Shown here piece by piece: positions 1 through 9,814 of a DNA stretch of 64,000 nucleotides; within the stretch, counting starts at the first letter, position 1, and every line of letters starts with the position of its first letter. Both the position numbers and the translations under genes were made by a program. The notes under the pieces were generated by a model. That model saw only the letters and a list, made by a program, of their open reading frames with translations, was not told the origin of the DNA and did no database searches. This DNA comes from Acinetobacter defluvii (GTDB lineage Bacteria; Pseudomonadota; Gammaproteobacteria; Pseudomonadales; Moraxellaceae): NCBI RefSeq assembly GCF_001704615.3, contig NZ_CP029397.2:1302001-1366000 (forward strand), given 5' to 3'.

Positions 1-878
1 CCACATGGGAAAAGCTGAATTATGCGCTTGTCAATCGTGTTGGTGAAACGGGGCATATTGAAGTTCAAGCAGAGCGTGCGGGTCAAATCAAAACCTTTGA
101 ATTACCTATTCAGGGGTTTTTGAAAGATCAAACTCAATCTCCTTTTGATGTATTGGGATTTGTACCGTATCGCCCGCACATTCCTGCTACAGTGTATAAG
201 CTTAGTGAAGATGGCGCTGCTATTCGCCAAGGAATGAAGCAAGGCGATCAAATCATTGCCATTAATCAAGTCAAAATGAACGATTGGTTTGATGTGGTTG
301 ATGTGGTGCAAAAATCGCCTGAAAAACTATTAAATATTGATGTGTTACGTAATGGGCAAGTGACACATTTACAAGTGATGCCACAAGGCCAACGTGACAA
401 TATGGGTAAAGTCACAGGCATGCTCGGTGTACAAGCACAAACAGGCAAAGTTAATATTCCTGCAGAATATAAGCAAACCATCCAGTATAATCCTGCTGAG
501 GCTTTGCTAGTCGCTGTTGAAAAAACAGGACAACTTTCTAGCATGATTTTGAATTCAATGGTGAAAATGGTACGTGGTTTAATTGGTTTGGATAATTTAT
601 CTGGTCCAATTACCATTGCTAAAGTTGCAGGTCAAAGTGCTGAAATGGGATGGCAAACCTTCATTTCATTTATGGCACTGATGAGCGTAAGTCTTGGTAT
701 TTTAAACTTATTGCCGATTCCAATGTTAGATGGTGGGCATTTGGTTTACTATTTTATTGAAGCTTTGCGTGGCAAACCTGTTTCTGAACAAATACAATTG
801 GTTGGCTTGAAAATTGGTATGGTACTGCTTGGAAGTATGATGCTTCTGGCAATATTTAATGATTTTATGCGTTTATAA
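1..878 (+). CDS. rseP: RIP metalloprotease RseP, 3' part (5' end outside window)
   Basis: This is the C-terminal part of the inner-membrane site-2 zinc protease that cleaves anti-sigma factor RseA and removes remnant signal peptides. The frame is open from base 3 with no start inside the window, so the N-terminal HExxH half lies upstream. Visible are a PDZ domain (first third of the fragment), the LDG motif in NLLPIPMLDGGH, whose aspartate is the third zinc ligand in the family, and a hydrophobic C-terminal membrane segment. It lies 41 bp before bamA, the usual gamma-proteobacterial order, and is probably co-transcribed with it. A TTG near base 120 is internal and not a true start. Confidence 0.95.
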   Translation, partial: TWEKLNYALVNRVGETGHIEVQAERAGQIKTFELPIQGFLKDQTQSPFDVLGFVPYRPHIPATVYKLSEDGAAIRQGMKQGDQIIAINQVKMNDWFDVVDVVQKSPEKLLNIDVLRNGQVTHLQVMPQGQRDNMGKVTGMLGVQAQTGKVNIPAEYKQTIQYNPAEALLVAVEKTGQLSSMILNSMVKMVRGLIGLDNLSGPITIAKVAGQSAEMGWQTFISFMALMSVSLGILNLLPIPMLDGGHLVYYFIEALRGKPVSEQIQLVGLKIGMVLLGSMMLLAIFNDFMRL

Positions 879-919
879 GACGCAAGAGTGAAAAATTAAC
901 TTACTGGAAAATAATAGGC

Positions 920-3469
920 ATGCAGCACTCACATTTATTTATGCCATTGGCACTCGTTAGTGCAATGGCAGCAGTACAACAGGTACATGCAGCAGATGAG
1001 TTCATTGCGCGTGACATTCGTGTGGATGGCTTGGTTCGTTTAACTCAAAGTAATGTGCTTGCTTTGCTTCCGATTAATAGTGGTGATCGTGTTAACGATC
1101 CTGCCATTGCAGATGCGATTCGTGCATTGTATGCCTCAAATTCTTTTGATGATATTCAAGCAAGTAAAGAAAATGATGTTTTAGTTTTTAAAGTGGTTGA
1201 GCGTCCAATCATTTCAAAAATCAACTTAAAAGGAAATAAGTTAATTCCTAAAGAAGCTTTAGAAGAAGGCTTGAAAAAAATGGGATTGGCTGAGGGTGAA
1301 GTTCTGAAGAAGTCATCTTTACAGACTTTAGAAACTGAACTTGAACAACAGTATTCACAGCAAGGTCGTTATGACTCGGATATCACAGTTGAATCTGTGG
1401 CTCGTCCAAATAACCGTGTTGATCTAAATATTAATTTTAATGAAGGTAAACCTGCCAAAGTTTTTAATATTAATATTATTGGAAACACCGTTTTTAAAGA
1501 TGAAGATATTAAACGTGCTTTTGCGGTAAAAGAAACAGGTTGGGCGTCAGTTGTTACACGTAATGACCGTTATGCACGTGAAAAAATGTCTGCAAGCTTA
1601 GAAGCTTTGCGTGCAATGTATTTGAATAAGGGTTATATCAATTTTGATATTAATAGTTCAAATTTAAATATCAGTGAAGATAAGAAAAATATCTTTATTG
1701 AAGTGTCAGTCGATGAGGGTGAACAGTATAAATTTGGCGAGTCTAAATTTTTAGGTGATGCGTTATATAAACCAGAAGAATTAAAAGCATTGCAGATCTA
1801 TAAAGATGGTACCACTTATTCACAAGAAAAAGTCAATGCGGTTAAACAGCTGTTATTGCGTAAATATGGTAATGCAGGATATTACTATACCGAAGTCAAT
1901 GTTGTCCCTGAAATTAATGCCAGTTCGCATACGGTAGATTTAAACTATTATGTAAATCCAGGGCAACAAGTGACTGTGCGTCGTATTAATTTTTCAGGTA
2001 ATACGAAAACTGCCGATGAAGTATTACGCCGTGAAATGCGTCAGATGGAAGGTGCTTTGGCCAGTAATGAAAAAATTGAATTGTCCAAAGTCCGTTTAGA
2101 ACGTACGGGTTTCTTTAGTAAAGTTGATGTTAAGCCTATTCGTGTTCCTAATCAACCTGATCAAGTTGATTTAAATATTGAAGTGGAAGAGCAACATTCT
2201 GGTACAAGTACTTTGGCTGTAGGTTATTCACAAAATGGTGGTGTCACGTTCCAGGCAGGATTAAGCCAAACTAACTTTTTAGGAACAGGAAACCGTGTTT
2301 CTATTGATTTATCGCGTTCTGAAACACAAGACTATTATAACTTAAGTGTGACTGACCCATATTTTACCATTGATGGGGTAAGTCGTGGTTATAATATGTA
2401 CTATCGTAAAACTAAATTGAATAATGATTATAACGTTAATAACTATGTCACTGATAGTTTTGGTGGTGGGCTTAACTTTGCTTATCCAATTGATGAAAAC
2501 CAAAGCCTGAGTGCAGGTTTAAATATTGACAGTACGAAAGTCACTACAGGCCCTTATGTATCGACTTATGTACGCGACTATTTATTAGCGAATGGTGGTA
2601 AAGCAACCAATAGTACAACCTATTGTCCTACAGATGATGCGGGGAATTCGCAATTAGAAGAGATTACAGAAAAAGATCCGACAACAGAGGAAGATGTTGT
2701 TGTTGGTGTTAAATGTAAAGTAGATGAAGTTGCTTATGATGACCGTTTTGAAGGTAAGTTTTTAACCTATAACTTAAATTTAGGTTGGTCATATAATACT
2801 TTAAACCGCCCGATTTTTCCAACCAGTGGTATGTCACATCGTATCAATGCTGAAATAGCATTACCAGGCAGTGATGTTGAATATCAAAAAGTAGTTTACG
2901 ATGCACAGGCTTTCTTGCCATTAGGTAAAGATTTTGTGTTACGTGGCTATGGTAAACTGGGTTATGGTAATGATTTACCTTTCTATAAAAACTTCTATGC
3001 AGGTGGTTATGGTTCGGTACGTGGTTATGATAATAGTACCTTAGGTCCGAAATACCCTGGTGTGACCTTTAATGAGCGTCAAACCAAAGACTATGACTTT
3101 GAGGAAGTAGGAGGGAATGCTTTAGTTCAATTTGGTACTGAACTGGCGCTACCATTACCATTTAAAGGAGATTGGACACGTCAAGTACGTCCTGTTATCT
3201 TCGCTGAGGGTGCACAAGTCTTTGATACACAATGTGATGTACCTAAAGGTAACCTAAATTTTGATAAAGATCATACAGGTATTGATGCACAAAAATACTG
3301 TAAAGATAATTTTGGTTTTGAACTCGATAATATGCGTTATAGTGTAGGTGTAGGCTTCACATGGATCACCATGATTGGTCCATTGTCACTCAGTTATGCA
3401 TTCCCATTGAATGATAAACCAGGTGATGAAACAAAGGAAATCCAATTTGAGATCGGTCGAACTTTCTAA
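920..3469 (+). CDS. bamA: Outer membrane protein assembly factor BamA
   Basis: BamA is the core of the beta-barrel assembly machine that folds and inserts outer-membrane proteins. The 849-residue product has a signal peptide with a likely cleavage after VHA (residue 24), five POTRA repeats over about residues 25-420 and a 16-strand barrel. The barrel carries the family motif VRGYDNSTLGP in the L6 loop and ends in phenylalanine (EIGRTF), as expected of a BAM substrate. Length is normal for the genus. It is followed by skp and the lpx genes, which supply a chaperone for the same pathway and lipid A. Confidence 0.98.
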   Translation: MQHSHLFMPLALVSAMAAVQQVHAADEFIARDIRVDGLVRLTQSNVLALLPINSGDRVNDPAIADAIRALYASNSFDDIQASKENDVLVFKVVERPIISKINLKGNKLIPKEALEEGLKKMGLAEGEVLKKSSLQTLETELEQQYSQQGRYDSDITVESVARPNNRVDLNINFNEGKPAKVFNINIIGNTVFKDEDIKRAFAVKETGWASVVTRNDRYAREKMSASLEALRAMYLNKGYINFDINSSNLNISEDKKNIFIEVSVDEGEQYKFGESKFLGDALYKPEELKALQIYKDGTTYSQEKVNAVKQLLLRKYGNAGYYYTEVNVVPEINASSHTVDLNYYVNPGQQVTVRRINFSGNTKTADEVLRREMRQMEGALASNEKIELSKVRLERTGFFSKVDVKPIRVPNQPDQVDLNIEVEEQHSGTSTLAVGYSQNGGVTFQAGLSQTNFLGTGNRVSIDLSRSETQDYYNLSVTDPYFTIDGVSRGYNMYYRKTKLNNDYNVNNYVTDSFGGGLNFAYPIDENQSLSAGLNIDSTKVTTGPYVSTYVRDYLLANGGKATNSTTYCPTDDAGNSQLEEITEKDPTTEEDVVVGVKCKVDEVAYDDRFEGKFLTYNLNLGWSYNTLNRPIFPTSGMSHRINAEIALPGSDVEYQKVVYDAQAFLPLGKDFVLRGYGKLGYGNDLPFYKNFYAGGYGSVRGYDNSTLGPKYPGVTFNERQTKDYDFEEVGGNALVQFGTELALPLPFKGDWTRQVRPVIFAEGAQVFDTQCDVPKGNLNFDKDHTGIDAQKYCKDNFGFELDNMRYSVGVGFTWITMIGPLSLSYAFPLNDKPGDETKEIQFEIGRTF

Positions 3470-3518
3470 GTTCGATCATTTTATATTTTGAAATTTAAAG
3501 TATTTTGAAGGAAAAATT

Positions 3519-3998
3519 ATGAAAAAAATAGTATGCGTATTATTGGGTTTAAGCTTTACCAGTTTAGTCAATGCTGCTGGCTATGGTGTTGTTGATATCG
3601 AAAAAGTAGTTGAAAGCAGTACCTATTTGAAACAACAAAATGCAAGCTTGGAGCAAATGGTTAAACCTGATTCAGCAAAGCTTGAAAAAATTTCCAAAGA
3701 TATCCAAAGTTTGCAACAACAAGCGCAAGCAAAAGGTGCAAATCCTGAACAGATTCAAAAGCAATACCAAGCGAAAGTAACAGAATATCAATCTATTCAG
3801 CAGTCTGTACAAGCAAAAGTACAAACCACAATTCAAAATACCAACAAAACTTTTGAAACACGTGTGAAGCAAGCTGCTGAACAATTGCGCCAAGAAAATA
3901 ACTTAGATATGGTTTTGAATAAAAACTCAGCCTTAGCTTATGACGCAAAGAATGATTTAACTGCTAAAATGATCCAAAAGGTTAATGCAATTAAATAA
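3519..3998 (+). CDS. skp: OmpH/Skp-family periplasmic chaperone
   Basis: The product is 159 residues with a signal peptide ending at about VNA (residue 19) and a long Gln/Lys-rich helical hairpin (about residues 35-125), the tentacle of Skp-type chaperones that hold unfolded outer-membrane proteins in the periplasm. Translation is set by a GAAGGAAAAATT ribosome site directly before the ATG. It sits between bamA and lpxD, its standard position, with only 3 bp to lpxD, so it belongs to the same operon. Confidence 0.93.
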   Translation: MKKIVCVLLGLSFTSLVNAAGYGVVDIEKVVESSTYLKQQNASLEQMVKPDSAKLEKISKDIQSLQQQAQAKGANPEQIQKQYQAKVTEYQSIQQSVQAKVQTTIQNTNKTFETRVKQAAEQLRQENNLDMVLNKNSALAYDAKNDLTAKMIQKVNAIK

Positions 3999-4001
3999 TC
4001 A

Positions 4002-5072
4002 ATGACATCTCATCAATTTTATCTCGATGAATTAGCTCGGCTTGTCCAAGGTGAGCTAATTGGTCAATCTGATCTTGTTCTAGTTGGATTATCGAGTCTA
4101 GAACAAGCGCAATCTCAGCATATTTCTTTTGTAAATGGTGAAAAATATTTACAAGAAGCGCGGGCTTCTCACGCAGGTGCTTTAATAGTCACTGCTACGC
4201 TCAAAAATCAATTGAATAATCATCATAATTTCATCGTCGTAGATAATCCTTATCTAGCTTTTGCCATTTTGACGCATCATTTTGAAGATAAGGTGCTAAA
4301 ACGTGGAATTGAAGCAACTGCACAAATTGCAGATTCAGCGATCATTGCTGATAATGCCTATATTGGTCATTATGTGGTGATTGGTGAAAATTGTGTGGTG
4401 GGTGAGGATACAGTAATCCAATCACATGTGCAGCTTGATAATCATGTTGAGATTGGAAAGGCTTGCTTTATTGATTCACATGTCACGATTACAGGCAAAG
4501 CTAAAATTGCCAATCGTGTGCGTGTACATGCCAATACAGTGATTGGTGGTGAAGGTTTTGGTTTTGCACCTTATCAAGGTAAATGGAACCGAATCGTGCA
4601 ATTGGGGTCTGTACAGATTGGTAATGATGTGCGAATTGGTTCAAATTGTAGTATAGATCGTGGCGCTTTAGATGATACGATTCTGAAAAATGGTGTCATT
4701 ATTGATAATCTTGTGCAAATCGCACATAACGTGGTGATTGGTGAAAATACAGCAATAGCAGCCAAGTGTGGTATCGCAGGCAGTACTGTGATTGGCAAAA
4801 ACTGCATTTTAGCAGGTGGAGTTGGTGTCGTAGGTCACATTAATATTGCAGATAATGTAACTATTACAGGAATGTCAATGGTGACAAAAACTATTTCTGT
4901 AGCAGGTTCTTACTCTTCTGGGACTGGACAGTTTGAATCAAATCATTGGAAACGTACTGTTGTTCGACTTCGACAATTAGCAGATGTGCCATTGACCAAG
5001 ATAGTTAAACAACTAGATCATATGCAGGCTCAAATCGAGCACCTTGAATCAACTTTAAAATCGCGTAAATAA
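4002..5072 (+). CDS. lpxD: UDP-3-O-(3-hydroxyacyl)glucosamine N-acyltransferase LpxD
   Basis: LpxD adds the second hydroxyacyl chain, at the 2-amino position, in lipid A synthesis in the cytoplasm. The 356-residue protein has an N-terminal uridine-binding domain (about 1-100), a left-handed beta-helix built of hexapeptide repeats (about 105-320) and a C-terminal helix. The likely catalytic histidine is His242 in VQIAHNV. It is 3 bp after skp and 2 bp before fabZ, so translation is probably coupled. Confidence 0.97.
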   Translation: MTSHQFYLDELARLVQGELIGQSDLVLVGLSSLEQAQSQHISFVNGEKYLQEARASHAGALIVTATLKNQLNNHHNFIVVDNPYLAFAILTHHFEDKVLKRGIEATAQIADSAIIADNAYIGHYVVIGENCVVGEDTVIQSHVQLDNHVEIGKACFIDSHVTITGKAKIANRVRVHANTVIGGEGFGFAPYQGKWNRIVQLGSVQIGNDVRIGSNCSIDRGALDDTILKNGVIIDNLVQIAHNVVIGENTAIAAKCGIAGSTVIGKNCILAGGVGVVGHINIADNVTITGMSMVTKTISVAGSYSSGTGQFESNHWKRTVVRLRQLADVPLTKIVKQLDHMQAQIEHLESTLKSRK

Positions 5073-5074
5073 TT

Positions 5075-5560
5075 ATGACTGAGTCTAAATCTCTACCTTT
5101 CACGGTTCCTGAATTACCTATGCAAACCCAAACGATTCGTGAGTATTTACCACATCGTTATCCATTTTTGCTTGTAGATCGTGTAACAGAAGTCACAGAA
5201 AATGGCATTGTTGGCTATAAAAATGTGTCCATCAATGAAGAATTTATGCAAGGTCATTTTCCTGGCTATCCGATTATGCCAGGAGTATTGATCGTTGAAG
5301 CGATGGCGCAAATTTCAGGTGTATTAGGTTTTATCATGAATAATGAAAAACCAAGACCTGGTTCATTGTTTTTGTTTGCTGGTGCTGAGAAGGTGCGTTT
5401 CAAAAAACAAGTCGTTCCAGGTGACCAACTTGTGCTAAAATCTGAATTACTTATGCAAAAACGTGGCATTTACAAATATTTATGTACTGCTAGTGTAGAC
5501 GGCATGGTAGCAGCAACTGCTGAAATTATCATCTCTCATCAAAAATTAGAGCAGGCATGA
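5075..5560 (+). CDS. fabZ: 3-hydroxyacyl-[acyl-carrier-protein] dehydratase FabZ
   Basis: FabZ dehydrates 3-hydroxyacyl-ACP in fatty-acid elongation and competes with LpxA/LpxD for the same substrates. The 161-residue product has the hot-dog fold signature with catalytic His61 (in GHFPGYPIMPG) and Glu75 (in VLIVEAMAQ). The stop overlaps the lpxA start by 4 bp, the classic arrangement that links membrane fatty-acid and lipid A supply. Confidence 0.97.
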   Translation: MTESKSLPFTVPELPMQTQTIREYLPHRYPFLLVDRVTEVTENGIVGYKNVSINEEFMQGHFPGYPIMPGVLIVEAMAQISGVLGFIMNNEKPRPGSLFLFAGAEKVRFKKQVVPGDQLVLKSELLMQKRGIYKYLCTASVDGMVAATAEIIISHQKLEQA

Positions 5561-6345
5561 GTAACAAAGATTTAATTCATTCTACCGCTATTATTGACGC
5601 TACTGCACAGATTGCTGCTGATGTAGAAATTGGACCGTATTGTATTATTGGACCGAATGTTAGCATTGATTCTGGTACTAAGCTTCATTCTCATGTTGTG
5701 GTAGGTGGCTTTACACGCATTGGTAAAGATAACGAAATTTTTCAGTTTGCAAGTGTGGGTGAAGTATGCCAAGACCTTAAGTTTCAAGGTGAAGAAACTT
5801 GGTTAGAAATAGGCGATGCAAATAAAATTCGTGAACATTGTAGCTTACATCGTGGTACAGTTCAGGATCATGGCTTAACCAAGATTGGTAGTCATAATTT
5901 GCTTATGGTCAATACGCACGTTGCACATGACTGTCAGATCGGTGATCATAATATCTTTGCTAATAATGTTGGAATAGCAGGGCATGTCCACATTGGTGAT
6001 TATGTGGTTATTGGTGGAAACTCTGGGATTCATCAATTTTGTAAGATCGATTCTTATAGCATGATTGGTGGGGCGTCTTTGATTTTAAAAGATGTGCCTG
6101 CTTATGTGATGGTTTCTGGTAATCCTGCTCACGCATTTGGGATGAATGTCGAAGGCATGCGTCGCAAAGGTTGGTCGAAAAATGTGATTCAAGGTTTACG
6201 TGAAGCATTTAAATTGATTTATAAAGACAATTTAACTACTGAACAAGCAATTGCAAAAATCACAGCAGATATTTTGCCTGAAGTTCCAGAAGCGCAGCGA
6301 TTATTAGACTCTTTAATCCAATCAAAACGTGGTATTGTTCGTTAA
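5557..6345 (+). CDS. lpxA: Acyl-ACP--UDP-N-acetylglucosamine O-acyltransferase LpxA
   Basis: LpxA catalyses the first step of lipid A synthesis. The 262-residue protein is a hexapeptide-repeat beta-helix followed by a helical C-terminal domain. The catalytic histidine is His124 in THVAHDCQIG. The start overlaps fabZ by 4 bp. It is the last gene of the envelope operon and is followed by a strong terminator, so lpxB is not in this cluster. Confidence 0.97.
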   Translation: MSNKDLIHSTAIIDATAQIAADVEIGPYCIIGPNVSIDSGTKLHSHVVVGGFTRIGKDNEIFQFASVGEVCQDLKFQGEETWLEIGDANKIREHCSLHRGTVQDHGLTKIGSHNLLMVNTHVAHDCQIGDHNIFANNVGIAGHVHIGDYVVIGGNSGIHQFCKIDSYSMIGGASLILKDVPAYVMVSGNPAHAFGMNVEGMRRKGWSKNVIQGLREAFKLIYKDNLTTEQAIAKITADILPEVPEAQRLLDSLIQSKRGIVR

Positions 6346-6377
6346 TATTGTGATTTTAAATTAAACTCGATAAATTT

Positions 6378-6406
6378 AAAAAGACATCCTCTTGGATGTC
6401 TTTTTT
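6378..6406 (+). terminator. Rho-independent terminator after lpxA
   Basis: The stem AAAAAGACATCC pairs with GGATGTCTTTTTT across a TCTT loop and ends in a T-run. It closes the rseP-lpxA operon. Because the stem base is A/T on both sides, it can also terminate convergent cpoB transcripts. Confidence 0.85.
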
Positions 6407-6437
6407 ATTTTATTGGAGCATAAGAACTGAAGTGCTC

Positions 6438-7286
6438 TTAGCTTTTCTTTAAATAAGTGGCTTCTTCTGAGTTAGGAAATGCAGTTAATAGTTTGTTTTT
6501 ATAGACATTTGCAGTTTGAGGGTTTTTATTTACCTCCATTGCGATGCTATATAAACGGTATAAGGCACGTGGTGCTTTAGATGAATTTGCGTATTTTGCA
6601 GCAACGATTTCATAATTTTTTTTGGCTTCTTTATAGTTTGGTGGTTCGATGGCTAAGTTGAACTCAGCTAACCAAAAATATGCATTGCCTGTATAAATGC
6701 CATTCGGATTATTTTTAATAAAATTTTGCATTGGCTCAATGGCTTTTTTAGCGCCACCTTGTTTATAAGCATCCAAAGCAACAGTATAAGCTGCTTTTTC
6801 TAAATCAGCAGTATTACTGGTATTCACGGTTTCTTGAGTGGGAGCTTCGGTTGTACTTTGCGAGTTTGGTGTAGTTGCAATAGGCGCTTGATTTGGGGTA
6901 GACGTGTTTGGATCAGATGGAGGTTGAGCTTCTGGTGTTGCATCAGGACTACTTTCATCTGTTGTGCCAGTATCAGCATCTAATTTTTGTGCCATCAATT
7001 CTAAACGCTGATCTAAATCCGTATAACGGTTTGTCAGTTCTTTGTTGAGCTGTTCAATCGCATTGTCTTGTTCTTCAATCTTGCCACGTAGTTCACGAAT
7101 TTGATTTTCTAATTGTTGATTTTTTTGCATTAAATCCCAGTTCATATTTCCAGTAATAGGCGTAGGGGAACCAGAAATGTTGCCTGTTGAGTCTTGATTA
7201 CTCAAACCTCTAGATTCAATAGGAATAGCATACAAAGTCGCTGAACTTAAAAGTGCGATTGAAAGGAGCGCATGCTTTTTTAGCAT
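6438..7286 (-). CDS. cpoB: Tol-Pal system / cell division coordinator protein CpoB (YbgF)
   Basis: CpoB is a periplasmic protein that couples Tol-driven outer-membrane constriction to septal peptidoglycan synthesis. The 282-residue product has a signal peptide (cleavage near LYA, residue 20), a trimerising coiled coil (about residues 50-100, QQLENQIRELRGKIEEQ), a low-complexity Thr/Pro/Ser/Gln linker (about 105-160) and a C-terminal TPR domain (about 165-282). In many gamma-proteobacteria it ends the tol-pal operon. Here it stands alone, convergent with lpxA, with no tol or pal gene in the window. Confidence 0.9.
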   Translation of the reverse strand: MLKKHALLSIALLSSATLYAIPIESRGLSNQDSTGNISGSPTPITGNMNWDLMQKNQQLENQIRELRGKIEEQDNAIEQLNKELTNRYTDLDQRLELMAQKLDADTGTTDESSPDATPEAQPPSDPNTSTPNQAPIATTPNSQSTTEAPTQETVNTSNTADLEKAAYTVALDAYKQGGAKKAIEPMQNFIKNNPNGIYTGNAYFWLAEFNLAIEPPNYKEAKKNYEIVAAKYANSSKAPRALYRLYSIAMEVNKNPQTANVYKNKLLTAFPNSEEATYLKKS

Positions 7287-7556
7287 AATGTTAAATCCAT
7301 AAAAGTAGCTTTACTGCCTGTATTTCTTATTGAGAAATCAGTCATATCATTCGAGAATGGGTTTTATTTAAAACGGCTCGGCAGGGAAATGCAAGCTGCT
7401 TTTACAATGTTCTAGCATTTCTCTAAAAATGTGATTATTTTTAAGGAAATATACAGAAAATAGTCTGAATTTGTTTATTTATACTCCTGTTTTTATTGAT
7501 CTTGCTGAGGAATTAATCAAATAGTCATGAAAATCATTAAAAATAGAAATGGCTAC

Positions 7557-7584
7557 TTGCAAGAAATTTAAAAATCTCTATACT
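7557..7584 (+). promoter_or_regulatory. Sigma-70 type promoter of the SRP RNA gene
   Basis: TTGCAA (7557-7562) and TATACT (7579-7584) are separated by 16 bp. The expected start site, 7-10 bp further on, coincides with the first paired bases of the SRP RNA. No ORF follows, which fits a stable-RNA promoter. Confidence 0.7.
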
Positions 7585-7596
7585 TTGATCTTGCAA

Positions 7597-7710
<114 letters not shown>

Positions 7711-7750
7711 AGATTTAAAATTATAATCTTATTTTTTATAGTAGGCAGAT

Positions 7751-8295
7751 TCAACTAGCAAGTGCGAAAGTAAAATACCTTGCCATCACCTCACTAGGAA
7801 TATGCTATCCAAGTGACTTACGAGGATGATGATTTAAATTGTTTTCAATCGCTTGTGTTTGAGGTTCTGTAATATGCTCAAATGATGATGATTTTAGCAA
7901 AAACTGTCGAATCAAACCATTGGTATTTTCATTTCTTACACGTTGAGTAGACTTATAAAGATCTGCGAAGTATGTTGCTATACCTTGATGTGTAATCCTC
8001 TCTTGCTCTGAAAACTCTTTAATTGTCAAGCGTTATACACTATAGGCATAGGCGTGACTTAGTTTTAATCGTTCAATACGCTGCGAAATGATATGTTTGG
8101 ATCGCCTTGCGGTACCTAAGTGTACGATATGAAGATAAAGGCTTTTCGATTAACCAAGGTTAATATTTCACTTTTATAATTTTTACCGATGACCCTATCT
8201 CTTTCAAAATCTCCCAATCTTTCACGTTGGTATATTTCTTTAGGTCTCCAATGAATAAATACTCATTCGATTTGTGAGTTGACCTTGTTGATCAT
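7751..8295 (-). pseudogene. IS30-family transposase, C-terminal fragment
   Basis: On the minus strand the fragment reads through recognisable IS30 core blocks: IYQRERLGDFERDRVIGK, then ITHQGIATYFADLY, ENTNGLIRQFL and IENNLNHHPRKSLG, the DDE catalytic half. After LGDFE... the frame shifts, and a TAG replaces the tyrosine expected after KSLG. The residual frame HIPSEVMARYFTFALAS continues to a stop within the terminal repeat. Cannot encode active enzyme. Confidence 0.8.
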
Positions 8296-8297
8296 TA

Positions 8298-9179
8298 TAG
8301 TCTCAGCACACTAAAAAACAATACAATGCAGATATGGGCTATCCAATACATTTTAGAAGCAAAATATTAGCCAAGCTTAGAAGGTCAATCTATCCGAGCA
8401 GTTGCTCAGCACTTTGAAATTGATAAAAATACAATTGTCGAATGGAAAAGCCGAATCGAAATAAAAAGAACTCGGCCAAGTAAACCATCTAAAGTTGATG
8501 ATAATGCATTACGTGCAGATGTTGAACAATATCCTGATGATTATCAATATGAACGCGCTGCTCGTTTTGGTTGTGGTACTTCTACAATTTGAGATGCACT
8601 CAAGCGTATAAATATCACAAGTTAAAAAAGATTTTACATCACTCGAAAGCAACAAACGGAACTCAGAGAGCAGTATTTAAAAGATTTAGACCGATTAAGG
8701 TATCAACATTCGATCTATCTTGATCAAAGTGAATTGAAATCTGATCAACATAGACCTTATGTTTATTTAAAATAGGGAGCTCCTAGTTATGCAACATATA
8801 ATTGGCAATTAAAAAATCAAATCAATGTAATTGAAGTAATCTATGAGGGTAAGTTATGTGTAGTTAGTTTATTTGATAGCAAAGTAAATTCGGATCTATT
8901 TCATTTTTGGGTAGATGAGTTTTTATTACCTGAATTACCATCGAATAGTGTAATTGTCATGGATAATGTGGCATTCCATAAACGACAAGATATACAAGAT
9001 TTATTAATTCAACATGGGCATCAAATACTTTGATTACCACCCTATAGTTCTGACCTTAATCCTATTGAAAAAATGTGGGCATAGGTGAAAAGAAAAAGAA
9101 AAAATGGTTGGTTAACTCAATAGGTAAGCTTTTTATTCGTCTCTTTAATGAATGTATGAGAAATTAAACGGTTTTACTA
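8298..9179 (+). mobile_element. Decayed IS630-family element inserted in the IS30 element
   Basis: The element is flanked by TA (8296-8297 and 9180-9181), the dinucleotide target duplicated by IS630/Tc1-like transposases. Deleting 8298-9179 plus one TA joins the two IS30 halves in the correct frame, reading RKRGLKNNDQQGQLTNRMSI on the minus strand. This supports the boundaries. The terminal repeats have diverged (AGTCTCAGCACACTAAAA against AGTAAAACCGTTTAATTT). Confidence 0.75.
8326..9159 (+). pseudogene. IS630-family transposase with multiple in-frame stops
   Basis: The 278-codon frame starts at ATG 8326 and keeps phase to the end. It has an N-terminal helix-turn-helix (SIRAVAQHFEIDKNTIVEWK) and all three DDE blocks: IYLDQSE, SVIVMDNVAFHK and PPYSSDLNPIEKMW. 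Seven internal stop codons (after EAKY, TSTI, NITS, VYLK, QIL, MWA and LTQ) make it inactive. No frameshift is needed to read through, so decay was by base substitution. Confidence 0.82.
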
Positions 9180-9181
9180 TA

Positions 9182-9640
9182 TTCTTAAGCCCTCTTTTTC
9201 TATACATTTTTTGGCTTCTTAAACATTTGCTTAAGTCTCCACCCTTTGCCTTATCACTGCAAATATATTGATAAATCCATTCATGAGATGAAGCAATCAT
9301 CCACGTACTTGTAAAGCTGAAGCTATTTGTTCAGGAGATCATGTGCTTTTCAATAGATGATTAATGTACTCACAGGCAAACGCAGTAAAACTCGAAGTAT
9401 GCATATAGTGACGAATTTGAGCTAACTGATGCGCTTGTTTAGGATGATAGCCACGCTGTCCTTTATTATGGTTAATATCTCTATAAAGAGTTGAACGGGA
9501 ATGATTTAATTCACGAGCTAATTGTGCTTTAGGTTTATTGCTTTTCAAACAGCGAGAAATTTCGTATCTTTCATTTTGAGAAGGTTGGGTGTATTGCTTG
9601 ATATTGTGCTTTCTAATTGAGGGTTGAAAAAATCATCATG
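9182..9640 (-). pseudogene. IS30-family transposase, N-terminal fragment
   Basis: The minus-strand reading gives the IS30 helix-turn-helix region: ERYEISRCLKSNKPKAQLARELNHSRSTLYRDI, then YHPKQAHQLAQIRH. A TGA follows HLLKST, then SPEQIASALQVRGW, a frameshift, SSHEWIYQYI and YRKRGLKN up to the IS630 junction. Start is unclear because the 5' end is also decayed. The conserved arginine-rich HTH identifies the family. Confidence 0.78.
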
Positions 9641-9814
9641 ATTGTAATTCACTTAATTTTTTCACCCCCATTACAGATGTGTTGCACTTAACTTTTGAAT
9701 CCGTGGTTGATAAAATTATTTGAATGTTCACTTTGTAACAAATATAAATATCTATTTTCTATAGAAAAAGTTAATCTTGTTCTAAAATAATTTTTTTAAG
9801 TTTTAAGTAAGTCT

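Larger units (their letters stand above)
7748..9701 (-). mobile_element. Decayed IS30-family insertion sequence, interrupted by an IS630-family element
   Basis: The outer boundaries are set by imperfect inverted ends: GATTCAACTAGCAAGTGCGAA at the left (7748) and, read on the other strand, GATTCAAAAGTTAAGTGCAA at the right (9701). The transposase runs on the minus strand and its reconstructed stop lies inside the left end. The gene is broken by point stops, frameshifts and the inner element. No clear target duplication is visible. Outer ends are accurate to a few bases. Confidence 0.75.

Noticed and set aside
3453..3478. Inverted repeat GGTCGAAC/GTTCGATC over the bamA stop as a terminator
   Set aside because: The stem is short, contains the stop codon in its loop and lies inside an evident operon; at most a weak attenuator.
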